A stretch of 64,000 bases of DNA from Actinoplanes ianthinogenes (GTDB taxonomy: Bacteria; Actinomycetota; Actinomycetes; Mycobacteriales; Micromonosporaceae), in NCBI RefSeq assembly GCF_018324205.1, contig NZ_AP023356.1, positions 186,001 to 250,000 on the forward strand, written 5' to 3'. The notes beneath the pieces were generated by a model. The model saw only the letters and a list, made by a program, of their open reading frames with translations, did not search any database and was not told the DNA's origin. Below are positions 43,766-51,419 of the stretch, piece by piece; position 1 is the first letter of the stretch, and each line of letters opens with the position of its first letter. A program made the position numbers and the translations under genes.

Positions 43766-44422
43766 CTATCCCGCGGCCAGGGCCGCTGTCACCGCGCGGA
43801 GGTCCGCGTCCGGGAGACCACCCCTTTTCCGTACGGTGTAAGCGCCGTCGCAGAGCAGAATGTCACCGTCCAGGCTCCACCGGGCGGGGTTGTCCAGGAT
43901 CTGCCGGGCCGCCTCGGTCGCCGCGGCCGGCGCGTCCCGGCCCACCGTGATCAGCGCGGCGGCGACCCGCTCGACGGCCTCCGGCGGCGCGTCCGCGTCA
44001 CCGAGCGCCGGCAGCGCGAGCAGCAGCCGCTCCGGCGTCGTCGCCAGCCGGTCGAACTCGGCCCAGGACAGCCCCGGCCCGTAACCGTGCCCCTCCCGCG
44101 CGGCGACCGAGATGGCCCGGCCCGGCGTCAGCACCACGTAGTCGGTGCCGCCCTCGAACTCGTGCCCGTGCCAGACGACCTGCGCGAACCGCTCCCCGAT
44201 CGGGATCACCGGCCACCGCCCGGAGGCCCGGATCTCCTCGTCCAGCGCGGCGAGATCCTCACCCTCGAACAACTCCAGGATCAGCTCCGGCTCGGCACAC
44301 CCGTCGAACATGGCGAGCCAGAAGACGCGCCGCCGCACCAGCCCGGCGCCGTCGGTCAGAATCGTCGCGGCCACGCCGTCGTATCGACGCACGTAGTCGG
44401 CGGCCTGCTCCTCGGTCAACAT
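43766..44422 (-). CDS. Hypothetical protein, 218 aa
   Basis: Soluble protein with no recognised domain. Visible features are an acidic N-terminus (LTEEQAADYVRRYDG), a hydrophobic-to-charged segment RVFWLAMFDGCAEPELILELF, and a stretch GTDYVVLTPGRAISVAAREGHGYG near the middle, the last half being helical and Ala-rich. ATG 44422 follows a GTG at 44425; either could start. It converges with the SUKH gene and follows the threonine-synthase-like gene on the same strand with 11 bases between (44423-44433), so co-transcription with it is likely. Confidence 0.7.
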   Translation of the reverse strand: MLTEEQAADYVRRYDGVAATILTDGAGLVRRRVFWLAMFDGCAEPELILELFEGEDLAALDEEIRASGRWPVIPIGERFAQVVWHGHEFEGGTDYVVLTPGRAISVAAREGHGYGPGLSWAEFDRLATTPERLLLALPALGDADAPPEAVERVAAALITVGRDAPAAATEAARQILDNPARWSLDGDILLCDGAYTVRKRGGLPDADLRAVTAALAAG

Positions 44423-44433
44423 CACCGAACAGC

Positions 44434-45618
44434 CTACGACCCGTCCCCGGGCACCAGGCCCGCATCCGTGAGCAGCCGCTCGACGTGCGGCCACTGCGGG
44501 CTCACCGTCTCCAGCCCACCGGCGGTCCAGTTCTTGAGGCCGCTGGAGGTGGCGATGCAGACGACCGGGCCGTCCACGGGCTGCACACTCCGCAGGCCGG
44601 CCAATCCGGCGGCGCTCGACAGCTCGGCCCAGATGCCGGCGCGGGCGAGTTCGGCGTGTGCGGCACGCAGGCGGGCGTCATCGAGCGCGAGGGCCGCCCC
44701 GCCGCTCTCCCGGACGGCGACGACCCCGCGATATCCGCTGACCTGCGAGATGATCGAGTAGGCCTCGGTCGGTCCGACGTCGACCGTGGCGGCCGGCAGG
44801 CCGTACCGTAAAGCCCTGGTCAGCGGCGCGGCCGCGGCCGGCTCGCAGGCGAACATCCGCGGGACCCGGTCGGTGACGCCGAGCCGGCGGAGTTCGGCGA
44901 AGCCCTTCGCGACACCGAACAGCAGCTCGGCGTACCCGGTGGGCACGAACACCGCCGCCGGCGTGCCGATCTCCGCGTGGATCTCGTACGAGACCGTCTT
45001 GTACCCCTCCGGCCCGAACGGATGGCCGGTGTGCGTGGCGGTGAGGCTGCTGACCGGGTGCAGGCCGAAGCGCTCGACGATCCGGCGCATCACCGGCCGG
45101 CGTGCCTCCCACGGCACCGGGACGACGACCGCGCCGTAGGTCTGCAGGAACGCCGGGGCGGTCGGGCCGGTGACGATCACCGAGCGGAGCCCGGCGCGTG
45201 CCGCGAACGCCGACGCCGACAGCCCGTGGTTGCCCGACGACGCGACGACGATCCCGGGAGCTCCCACGCCGGCCGCGGCGCTGACCGTGCACCGGTTGAG
45301 GCGGTCCTTGTGGCTCCAGGTCGGGTTGCGGGACTCGTCCTTGACGAAGACGCCGGGCTCCAGCTCGATCAGCGGCGTGCCACCCTCGCCCAGGCCGGGA
45401 GCGGGCAGCGGCGGCAGCAGTGGCGCCCACCGGTCCAGACCGGTCCTGGTCGCCGGGCCGAACAGGCCGGGCGGCACCCGGTCGTAGTCGTAGTCGACCT
45501 CGACCGGATAGTCGGTCTCCGCGGTGCTCGTCCGCGGGCAGCCGCCGGTCAGCGGCGGCCAGAGCGGATAGCGGACATCGGGGTCACCCAGGGAGCGCTG
45601 TCCCGTCGCGAGGCTCAT
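44434..45618 (-). CDS. PLP-dependent threonine-synthase/cysteine-synthase-like enzyme
   Basis: Fold-type II PLP enzyme of 394 residues. The PLP-binding lysine (about Lys104) is in NPTWSHKDRLNRC, matching the N-P-T-x-S-x-K-D-R signature of threonine synthase and its relatives. The phosphate- and substrate-binding loop is ASSGNHGLSASAFAARAG. Other conserved parts are YKTVSYEIHAEIG and PTEAYSIISQVSGYRG. The N-terminal segment contains LTGGCP, a possible remnant of the metal site of class II threonine synthases. It may act as a diaminopropionate-type or threonine-synthase-like paralogue rather than the housekeeping enzyme, since it is not linked to hom/thrB (inference). Confidence 0.85.
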   Translation of the reverse strand: MSLATGQRSLGDPDVRYPLWPPLTGGCPRTSTAETDYPVEVDYDYDRVPPGLFGPATRTGLDRWAPLLPPLPAPGLGEGGTPLIELEPGVFVKDESRNPTWSHKDRLNRCTVSAAAGVGAPGIVVASSGNHGLSASAFAARAGLRSVIVTGPTAPAFLQTYGAVVVPVPWEARRPVMRRIVERFGLHPVSSLTATHTGHPFGPEGYKTVSYEIHAEIGTPAAVFVPTGYAELLFGVAKGFAELRRLGVTDRVPRMFACEPAAAAPLTRALRYGLPAATVDVGPTEAYSIISQVSGYRGVVAVRESGGAALALDDARLRAAHAELARAGIWAELSSAAGLAGLRSVQPVDGPVVCIATSSGLKNWTAGGLETVSPQWPHVERLLTDAGLVPGDGS

Positions 45619-45669
45619 CCGGCGACCCTATGGCGCGGCCGGCCGGGACCGGATGCGGCGGGCCCGCGG

Positions 45670-46578
45670 TCAGCGGGAGGGCGAGGCGGGGCGGACCGGG
45701 AATGCCGGGAACGGGCGGGTGGTGCGGCCGAAGCCGGGCAGGACTCGTTCGGTGACGAGGCGGCCGGCGGCGAGCTGGGCGGCGGAGCGGCGACGGCGTT
45801 CGGCCAGGACGGCGCAGAGGAACAGCCATGGGGGTGTGCCCGGGGGCGGGGGCGGCGTGACGCGGGCGCCGACCTCGTACGACAGCATGGCTTGCAGGCT
45901 GCCGGCGTGCGGCTCGCTCAGCTCCTGGGCCCGGGACAGGTACTGCCGGACCTCGGCGGCGAGGTCGTCGTCGACGGCGGACAGGTCGGCGGTGGCGGCC
46001 CACGGGGCGAGGCCGGCGGGCATGCCCGGAACGAAGCGGAACGGGACCGGACGGCGCTCGTGCACCACCAGGGTGCCGGCGGCCAGGTCGCCGAGGCGGC
46101 GCCCCTTGTCCGAGGCGATCATCGTGGCCAGGCTGCCGGCCCAGGTGAGGAAGGGCAGGAGCAGGCCGGGCCACTCGACGGTGAAACCGACCAGGGAACG
46201 GGTGAAGGCGTGGCGTACCGTGATCGGGCCTCCGTCCTCGCGGATCACCCGCAGCCCCATCGCGGCCTTGCCCGGGCTGCGCCCGTTGGTCTTCGTCTCG
46301 ACGATGGTCGGATAGGCGAGCAGCACCACCACGATCACGATCCGCATGACCGCGCCGACCAGCGCGTCGTCGACCAGGCTGTCCGGCAGCATGGCCAGCA
46401 CGACGCCGACCACCATCATCACCACGGCGGCCAGCGCGAGCTGCACCAGGATGTCGATCCCCAGGGCGATCGCCCGCGAGCCGAGCCGGGCCGGGCGCAG
46501 GTCGAGCGCGACAGCCTCGGCGGTGACCAGGCCGGTGCCGGACGACGGGGCGTCCACCACGGGAGAGACGGCGTTCAC
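45670..46578 (-). CDS. RDD-family membrane protein
   Basis: Membrane protein of about 302 residues. The RDD domain begins with DLRPARLGSRAIALGIDILVQLAL, containing Arg-x-x-x-R-x-x-A-x-x-x-D in helix 1, and has three membrane spans; the third is in LLLPFLTWAGSLATMIA, with the conserved SPGKAAMGLRVI loop. A long cytoplasmic tail of about 130 residues follows (SYEVGARVTPPPPP). RDD proteins are often linked to SpoIIM-like and MoxR/DUF58 genes, as here. GTG 46578 is preferred; GTG 46596 is possible. It diverges from the SpoIIM-like gene at 46662. Confidence 0.86.
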   Translation of the reverse strand: MNAVSPVVDAPSSGTGLVTAEAVALDLRPARLGSRAIALGIDILVQLALAAVVMMVVGVVLAMLPDSLVDDALVGAVMRIVIVVVLLAYPTIVETKTNGRSPGKAAMGLRVIREDGGPITVRHAFTRSLVGFTVEWPGLLLPFLTWAGSLATMIASDKGRRLGDLAAGTLVVHERRPVPFRFVPGMPAGLAPWAATADLSAVDDDLAAEVRQYLSRAQELSEPHAGSLQAMLSYEVGARVTPPPPPGTPPWLFLCAVLAERRRRSAAQLAAGRLVTERVLPGFGRTTRPFPAFPVRPASPSR

Positions 46579-46661
46579 GCGGACAGTCAACACCACCGGG
46601 GCCAGCCCGGGAACACCGCGTCCACTACGCTGCCGTCAACGAGGACGGCGGGGGCGGCACG

Positions 46662-47648
46662 ATGATGGATCTCGACGCGTATGTGGCCGAGCGAGGCGGC
46701 GAGTGGCACCGGCTCGAGATGCTGGCGACCCGGCGTGACCTGACCGCCGCCGAGGCCGACGAGCTGGTCGTGCTCTATCAGCGGGCGGCCACCCACCTGT
46801 CGATCCTGCGCAGCCGCAACCCCGATCCGATCGTGCTGGCCGAGCTGTCCCGCCTGGTGCTGGCGGGCCGGGCCGCGGTCACCGGCAGCGGCAGCCGCGC
46901 CTTCTGGCGGCCGATCACCGACTTCTTCCTCTTCCGCTTCCCCGGCGCGCTGTACCGGACGCGCCGCTGGTGGGGCACGATCGCCGTGCTGCTGGTCGCG
47001 GCCTGCGCGGCGCTGATCTGGTACCTGGACGCCCACCCGGACGTGCTCGCCCTGTTCGCCAGCGACGCGGAGATCGACAAGGTCGTCGACCAGGAGTTCG
47101 TCGGCTACTACAGCGAGTATCACGCGCAGAACTTCGCCCTGCAGGTGTGGACCAACAACGCCCTGCTGACCGCGCAGTGCCTGGCCTCCGGGGTGCTCGT
47201 CCTGCCGGTGTTCTACCTGCTCGCGACGAACCTGCTGAACACCGGTGTGGTCGGCGGGATGATGGTCAGCCAGGGCGCCGGCGACACCTTCCTGACCTAC
47301 CTGGCGCCGCACGGCCTGCTGGAGATCACCTGCCTGTTCGTCGGCGCCGGGGTGGGCCTGCGGCTGGGCTGGTCGTGGATCGCGCCGGGCCCGCTGCGCA
47401 CCCGGCGCGAGTCGCTGGTCGCCTGGGCCCGGGAGGGCATGGTGGTCGCGGTCGGCCTGGTGCCGACGCTGGCGGTGGCCGGCACCCTGGAGGCGTTCGT
47501 CACCCCGTCGGCCCTGCCCGCGCCGGTCCGGATCGGCATCGGCGCCGTGGTCTGGCTGCTCTTTCTCGCGTACGCGCTGGTGTGGGGCCGGATCGCCGAC
47601 GAGAACCGCCCCGCCGGTCCGGACGCCGCCGATCTGCCGACCGCTTAG
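46662..47648 (+). CDS. Stage II sporulation protein M-like membrane protein
   Basis: SpoIIM/DUF95 family membrane protein of 328 residues with five or six spans. A cytoplasmic helical head (about 1-90, MMDLDAYVAERGGEWHRLEML) is followed by spans such as WWGTIAVLLVAACAALIWYL and CLASGVLVLPVFYLLATNLLN. In Bacillus SpoIIM works with SpoIID/P in engulfment; actinobacterial members sit in the MoxR cluster and their role is unknown. It starts at ATG ATG 46662. The stop TAG (47646-47648) lies inside the first unit of a 42-bp tandem repeat. Confidence 0.86.
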   Translation: MMDLDAYVAERGGEWHRLEMLATRRDLTAAEADELVVLYQRAATHLSILRSRNPDPIVLAELSRLVLAGRAAVTGSGSRAFWRPITDFFLFRFPGALYRTRRWWGTIAVLLVAACAALIWYLDAHPDVLALFASDAEIDKVVDQEFVGYYSEYHAQNFALQVWTNNALLTAQCLASGVLVLPVFYLLATNLLNTGVVGGMMVSQGAGDTFLTYLAPHGLLEITCLFVGAGVGLRLGWSWIAPGPLRTRRESLVAWAREGMVVAVGLVPTLAVAGTLEAFVTPSALPAPVRIGIGAVVWLLFLAYALVWGRIADENRPAGPDAADLPTA

Positions 47649-47744
47649 ACGGCGGCCGGCCCGGACGCCGCCGATCTGCCGACCGCTTAGACGGCGGCCG
47701 GCCCGGACGCCGCCGATCTGCCGACCGCTTGGACGGCGGCGGGT
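47619..47744. repeat. 42-bp tandem repeat with convergent stop codons
   Basis: Three near-identical 42-bp units start CCGGACGCCGCCGATCTGCC at 47619, 47661 and 47703; a fourth copy from 47745 is degenerate. Unit 1 holds the TAG of the SpoIIM-like gene, and unit 2 holds, on the other strand, the TAA of the rhomboid gene. Both stops come from the same CTTAGA word in the unit; in unit 3 it is mutated to CTTGGA. The GGCGGC/GCCGCC words at unit borders allow short stems, so the array may also terminate both transcripts. Confidence 0.88.
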
Positions 47745-48451
47745 CCGGACGCCGCCGGGCCGCCGGCCGCGGGGACGGCGTCGGGCTCTGCCGCGGCCGG
47801 TGCCGGGCTCGCGCGGCGTGACCGCTCGGTGACGAGTGCGGCGAGCACGGCTCCGGCGACGAACCCTTCGACGATCATGAGGCCGTGCGCGTTGTCCTGC
47901 GCCAACCAGGTCGCCAGTCCGACGAGCGGCGCGGCCACCGCGAGCAGGCCGTCCCGAACCCGCCGGGTGCGCAGCGCCCGGACCGCGAGCGCCCCGGCCA
48001 GCGTGGCCGCGACCAGGTACGTCATGCCGGAGCTGCCCGCCCAGTTGCGTGGCTCGGTGCTGACCTGCGCGTCGCCCACGAGCAGGTCCAGCCAGCGCGG
48101 CACCAGGGCGGCGGCCAGGAAGAGTCCGGCGGCGGCGAGCCGGCCCCAGTACCACTCGGCGTAGGCCGCGATCACGGCGATCGTCGCGACGTTCCACAAG
48201 TCGCCCACGACGCCGCCGTTCTGCATGATCACTGAGGTCAGCGGGCGCCACCAGCCGCCGCGGGACGGGTCGCTGTCCAGCGCGTCCATGGCCCCGTGCC
48301 AGGTCGCCTGCAGGATCAGGCCGCCGATGACCAGTCCGGTGAGGACGATGGCGAGCACCGGGAAGCGCCGCCGGGGCGTGAGCCGCTCGGCGGCCTTGAA
48401 CGCGAGCACCAGCACGGCCGCCGTGACCAGGTTGTAGAGCAGCACGTTCAC
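47687..48451 (-). CDS. Rhomboid-family intramembrane serine protease (probable)
   Basis: Membrane protein of 254 residues with six predicted spans and a Pro/Ala-rich cytoplasmic tail. Rhomboid landmarks are in order: loop 1 GWWRPLTSVIMQNGGVVGDLWN before span 2, the nucleophile motif WAGSSGMTYL (GxSG, helix 4), and the catalytic His in AHGLMIVEGFVAG (helix 6). The loop 1 Trp-Arg pair and the GxSG/His dyad support an active protease that cleaves single-span membrane proteins. The GTG at 48451 is chosen because GGAG lies five bases upstream; a longer frame to 48505 runs into the operator region. It diverges from a TetR gene. Confidence 0.72.
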   Translation of the reverse strand: MNVLLYNLVTAAVLVLAFKAAERLTPRRRFPVLAIVLTGLVIGGLILQATWHGAMDALDSDPSRGGWWRPLTSVIMQNGGVVGDLWNVATIAVIAAYAEWYWGRLAAAGLFLAAALVPRWLDLLVGDAQVSTEPRNWAGSSGMTYLVAATLAGALAVRALRTRRVRDGLLAVAAPLVGLATWLAQDNAHGLMIVEGFVAGAVLAALVTERSRRASPAPAAAEPDAVPAAGGPAASGPAAVQAVGRSAASGPAAV

Positions 48452-48466
48452 CGTCGCTCCGATCTT

Positions 48467-48513
48467 TTGAACACCGTTTGAATCGACGGTAGCATTTTCA
48501 AACACTGTTCGAA
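48467..48513. promoter_or_regulatory. Operator pair between the rhomboid gene and tetR
   Basis: Two related 16-17-base elements: TTGAACACCGTTTGAA (48467-48482) and TTCAAACACTGTTCGAA (48497-48513, imperfect palindrome, 7 of 8 positions). Read on opposite strands both fit TTCGAACAGTGTTTGAA approximately. They lie between the two divergent start codons, so the TetR protein probably represses both genes. Confidence 0.6.
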
Positions 48514-48531
48514 AGAAGGTATGCTCGGCCC

Positions 48532-49140
48532 GTGAAGCTGACCAAGGAGCGCATCGTCGAGGCGGGCATGATCACGTTCGCCGAGCACGGCTATGCCGGG
48601 CTGTCGATGCGGCAGGTCGCGGAGCGGCTGGACGTGCACGCCGGGTCGCTCTATTACCACGTGCGCAACAAGGATGCCCTGCTCGCCCTGCTCGCCGACC
48701 GGCTGGCCGGCCGGGCCTTCGAGGCCGGGGAGAAAGCGCTGGCCGAGCTGCCGCCGTCGGCGGGCTGGGCCGACCGCGTCGAGGCGCAGGCCACCGCGCT
48801 GCGCCACACGCTGCGCGCACACGCCGGTGGCCCGCTGCTGCTGGCGGGCAGCCCGGCCATGCTGAGCCCGCAGGCCCTCGCGCTGATGGAGCGGCTGCTG
48901 GCCACCCTGCGCGACGGCGGCGTGCCCGAGGCCGACCGCCAGGTCCTGGGCGACGTGGTGCTGAGTTACGTCACCGGCTTCGTGCTGCAGGAGCAGGCCG
49001 AGCCGGAGACCGCCCGGCCCGCGGACGTCGACTACGCCGCGCTGGCGGCCCGGTTCCCGCTGCTGTTCGCGACGCTGCCGCCGGACTCCGACGAGATGTT
49101 CCGCCGCGGCGTGCGCCAGATCTGCGAACGGGCCGGCTGA
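48532..49140 (+). CDS. TetR-family regulator (TetR_C class)
   Basis: Regulator of 202 residues. The DNA-binding part has LTKERIVEAGMITFAEHGYAGLS, then MRQVAERLDVHAGSLYYHVRNKD, the recognition helix being AGSLYYHV; this matches the tetracycline-repressor branch (TetR_C ligand domain). Starts at GTG 48532. It diverges from the rhomboid gene and converges with the DUF58 gene, with only three bases between stop codons. It probably regulates the rhomboid gene through the operators at 48467-48513. Confidence 0.9.
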   Translation: MKLTKERIVEAGMITFAEHGYAGLSMRQVAERLDVHAGSLYYHVRNKDALLALLADRLAGRAFEAGEKALAELPPSAGWADRVEAQATALRHTLRAHAGGPLLLAGSPAMLSPQALALMERLLATLRDGGVPEADRQVLGDVVLSYVTGFVLQEQAEPETARPADVDYAALAARFPLLFATLPPDSDEMFRRGVRQICERAG

Positions 49141-49143
49141 CTT

Positions 49144-50460
49144 TCAGAGTCGCCCGCTCGCCTTGAGCAGCAGGTAGACGTCGGCGACCTGGCCGGCGAA
49201 GGTGCCCGCGTCGGCGTCCACCACGGTCGCCCCGGATCGGGCCAGCACGTCGCGCACCCGGTCCCGCTCGTGCAGGACCCGCTCGGCGGCCGCGGCGGTG
49301 TGCACGTCCGTCGCCGTCGCCTCCGCGTCCAGCAGGGCCAGCCTGGCGACGGCGGGATCGCGGACCCCGGCCACGATCACCTTGTGCCGGGCGGCGAGCC
49401 GCGGCAGCACCGGCAGCAGGCCCTCGATCATCGGCGCGGTGTCCAGCGCCGTGAAGATCACCACGAGTGACCGTTTCCGGTCACGGCGGAGCAGTTCCCG
49501 GGCGAGCAGCGCGAAGTCGGTCTCGGCCAGGGCCGGTTCCAGCGACGCCATGGCGTCGATCAGCCGGGGCAGTTGGGTCCGGTGCCCACCGCCCTCGACC
49601 CGGGTACGCACCGCGCTGTCCAGGGCGATCAGGTCGACCCGGTCGTCGGCGCGGGCGGCCAGCACGGACAGCAGCAGCGCCGCGTCGATCGAGGCGTCCA
49701 GCCGGGGCGCGTCGCCGATCCGGACCGCCGACGTGCGGCCGGTGTCGAGCACGCAGATCACCCGCCGGTCGCGTTCCGGCCGCCAGGTGCGGACCACCAC
49801 GTCGTGGTGCCGGGCGCTGGCCCGCCAGTCGATCGAGCGGACGTCGTCGCCGATCACGTACTCGCGCAGCACGTCGAACTCGGTGCCGTGCCCGCGGCCA
49901 CGGGTGACCACGGTCCCGTCCAGCACCCGGATCCGGGCCAGTTTCTCCGGCAGGATCCGCCGGGACGGGAAGCGCGGCAGCACCCGCAGCGTCCAGGCCG
50001 GCGTGACCTGCTCGTTCCACGCCCGCCGCCGCTGCCGGTAGGCGAACCCGAGCGGCCCGTACGACCGCAGCGTCACCCGCACCGCCGGCCGGTCCCCGTG
50101 CCGGGTCGGGGTGAGCGTGGTGGTGACCACGTGCTCCGCCCCCGGCGCCAGCTCGACGTCGTGGGCGAGCGTCCCGGCCCCGGCCGACGGCACCCAGCTG
50201 TCGCGCAGCCGGAGCCGGATCGACCGGGCGCCGGCGTTGGTCACGGTCAGCGTGGTGCCGGCGGTGTTGCCGAGCCACACCGTCCGGTCACCGTCGCGGC
50301 GCAGCCGCACGTCGGCGAGCGCACCGGCCACCGCCAGGTCGATCAGGGCGAGCCCGGCCGCGAGGCCGAGCACCCCGGCGACGGCCAGCCACGGCGCCGG
50401 CAACAGCGCGGGCAGGGGCAGGCCGATCGCGAGCAGGACGGCGAAACGCCTGGTGATCAT
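49144..50460 (-). CDS. DUF58 domain protein
   Basis: Protein of 438 residues. Two membrane helices at the N-terminus (FAVLLAIGLPLPALLPAPWLAVAGVLGLAAGLALI quoted in parts) anchor it. A beta-sandwich region (70-180) is followed by the DUF58/vWA-like domain with the signature GTEFDVLREYVIGDDVRSIDWRASARH, which ends each family member. The vWA part has a MIDAS-like DTGRTS and SLVVIFTALD. DUF58 proteins function with MoxR ATPases, probably as the partner acted on. The start ATG (50460) overlaps the MoxR stop (ATGA). Confidence 0.9.
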   Translation of the reverse strand: MITRRFAVLLAIGLPLPALLPAPWLAVAGVLGLAAGLALIDLAVAGALADVRLRRDGDRTVWLGNTAGTTLTVTNAGARSIRLRLRDSWVPSAGAGTLAHDVELAPGAEHVVTTTLTPTRHGDRPAVRVTLRSYGPLGFAYRQRRRAWNEQVTPAWTLRVLPRFPSRRILPEKLARIRVLDGTVVTRGRGHGTEFDVLREYVIGDDVRSIDWRASARHHDVVVRTWRPERDRRVICVLDTGRTSAVRIGDAPRLDASIDAALLLSVLAARADDRVDLIALDSAVRTRVEGGGHRTQLPRLIDAMASLEPALAETDFALLARELLRRDRKRSLVVIFTALDTAPMIEGLLPVLPRLAARHKVIVAGVRDPAVARLALLDAEATATDVHTAAAAERVLHERDRVRDVLARSGATVVDADAGTFAGQVADVYLLLKASGRL

Positions 50461-51419
50461 CGCGGGGCCGGCACCGCGGCCAGGACCGCGGCCAGCACCG
50501 ACTCGACGGTGACGCCGTCCAGCTCGGCGTCGGCGCGCAGCCGGACCCGGTGGCGCAGCGTCGGCAGGGTGTAACCCTTCACGTCGTCCGGCACCACGTA
50601 GTCGCGCCCGTTCAGCCAGGCGTGCGCCTTGGCGGTGGCCAGCAGCGCGGTCGCGCCACGCGGCGAGGCGCCCAGTTCCAGGGCCGGGGCGACCCGGGTG
50701 GCCCGGCACAGGTCCACGATGTACGCCAGCACCGGGTCGGCGACCTGCACCCGCTGCACCGCGGCGCGCCCGGCGGCCAGGTCCGCGGCCCCGGCGACCG
50801 GGTTCACCCCGGCGGCCTTGAGGTCGCGCGGGTCGAAGCCGTTGTGGTGCGCGCGCAGCACGCTCAGCTCGGCGTCCCGCTCCGGCAGCGGGACGACCAG
50901 CTTCAGCAGGAACCGGTCGAGCTGCGCCTCGGGCAGCGGGTACGTGCCCTCGTACTCGATCGGGTTCTGCGTGGCGGCGACCAGGAACGGCTGCGGCAGC
51001 GGGCGCGGGGTGCCGTCGACGCTGACCTGTCGCTCCTCCATCGCCTCCAGCAGCGCCGCCTGGGTCTTCGGCGGCGTCCGGTTGATCTCGTCGGCGAGCA
51101 GCAGGTTGGTGAAGACCGGGCCGGCCCGGAAGTTGAACGCGGCGGTCCGCGAGTCGTAGACCAGCGAGCCGGTGACGTCGCCGGGCATCAGGTCGGGGGT
51201 GAACTGGACCCGCTTGGTATCCAGGTCGAGCGCGGTGGCCAGGGTCCGGATCAGCAGCGTCTTGGCGACGCCGGGCACGCCCTCGAGCAGCACGTGGCCG
51301 CCGCAGAGCAGGGCCACCAGGACACCGCCGACAACCGCGTCCTGGCCGACGACGGCCTTGCCGACCTCGGCGCGCAGCCGGCCCAGGGCGAGGCGGGCTT
51401 CTTGGGCATCGGGGGTCAC
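50457..51419 (-). CDS. MoxR-family AAA+ ATPase
   Basis: AAA+ ATPase of 320 residues. Walker A is GVPGVAKT at 47-54, Walker B LLLADEINR, then the sensor and arginine-finger region including ATQNPIEYEGTYPLPEAQLDRF. The lid is at the C-terminus. MoxR ATPases act as chaperones with vWA/DUF58 partners, remodelling membrane-linked complexes. The start is GTG 51419, overlapping the DUF4350 gene's stop (GTGA), and the end overlaps the DUF58 start. Confidence 0.94.
   Translation of the reverse strand: MTPDAQEARLALGRLRAEVGKAVVGQDAVVGGVLVALLCGGHVLLEGVPGVAKTLLIRTLATALDLDTKRVQFTPDLMPGDVTGSLVYDSRTAAFNFRAGPVFTNLLLADEINRTPPKTQAALLEAMEERQVSVDGTPRPLPQPFLVAATQNPIEYEGTYPLPEAQLDRFLLKLVVPLPERDAELSVLRAHHNGFDPRDLKAAGVNPVAGAADLAAGRAAVQRVQVADPVLAYIVDLCRATRVAPALELGASPRGATALLATAKAHAWLNGRDYVVPDDVKGYTLPTLRHRVRLRADAELDGVTVESVLAAVLAAVPAPR

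Noticed and set aside
47619..47744. 42-bp repeat array as a CRISPR
   Set aside because: No unique spacers between units and no cas genes in the window.
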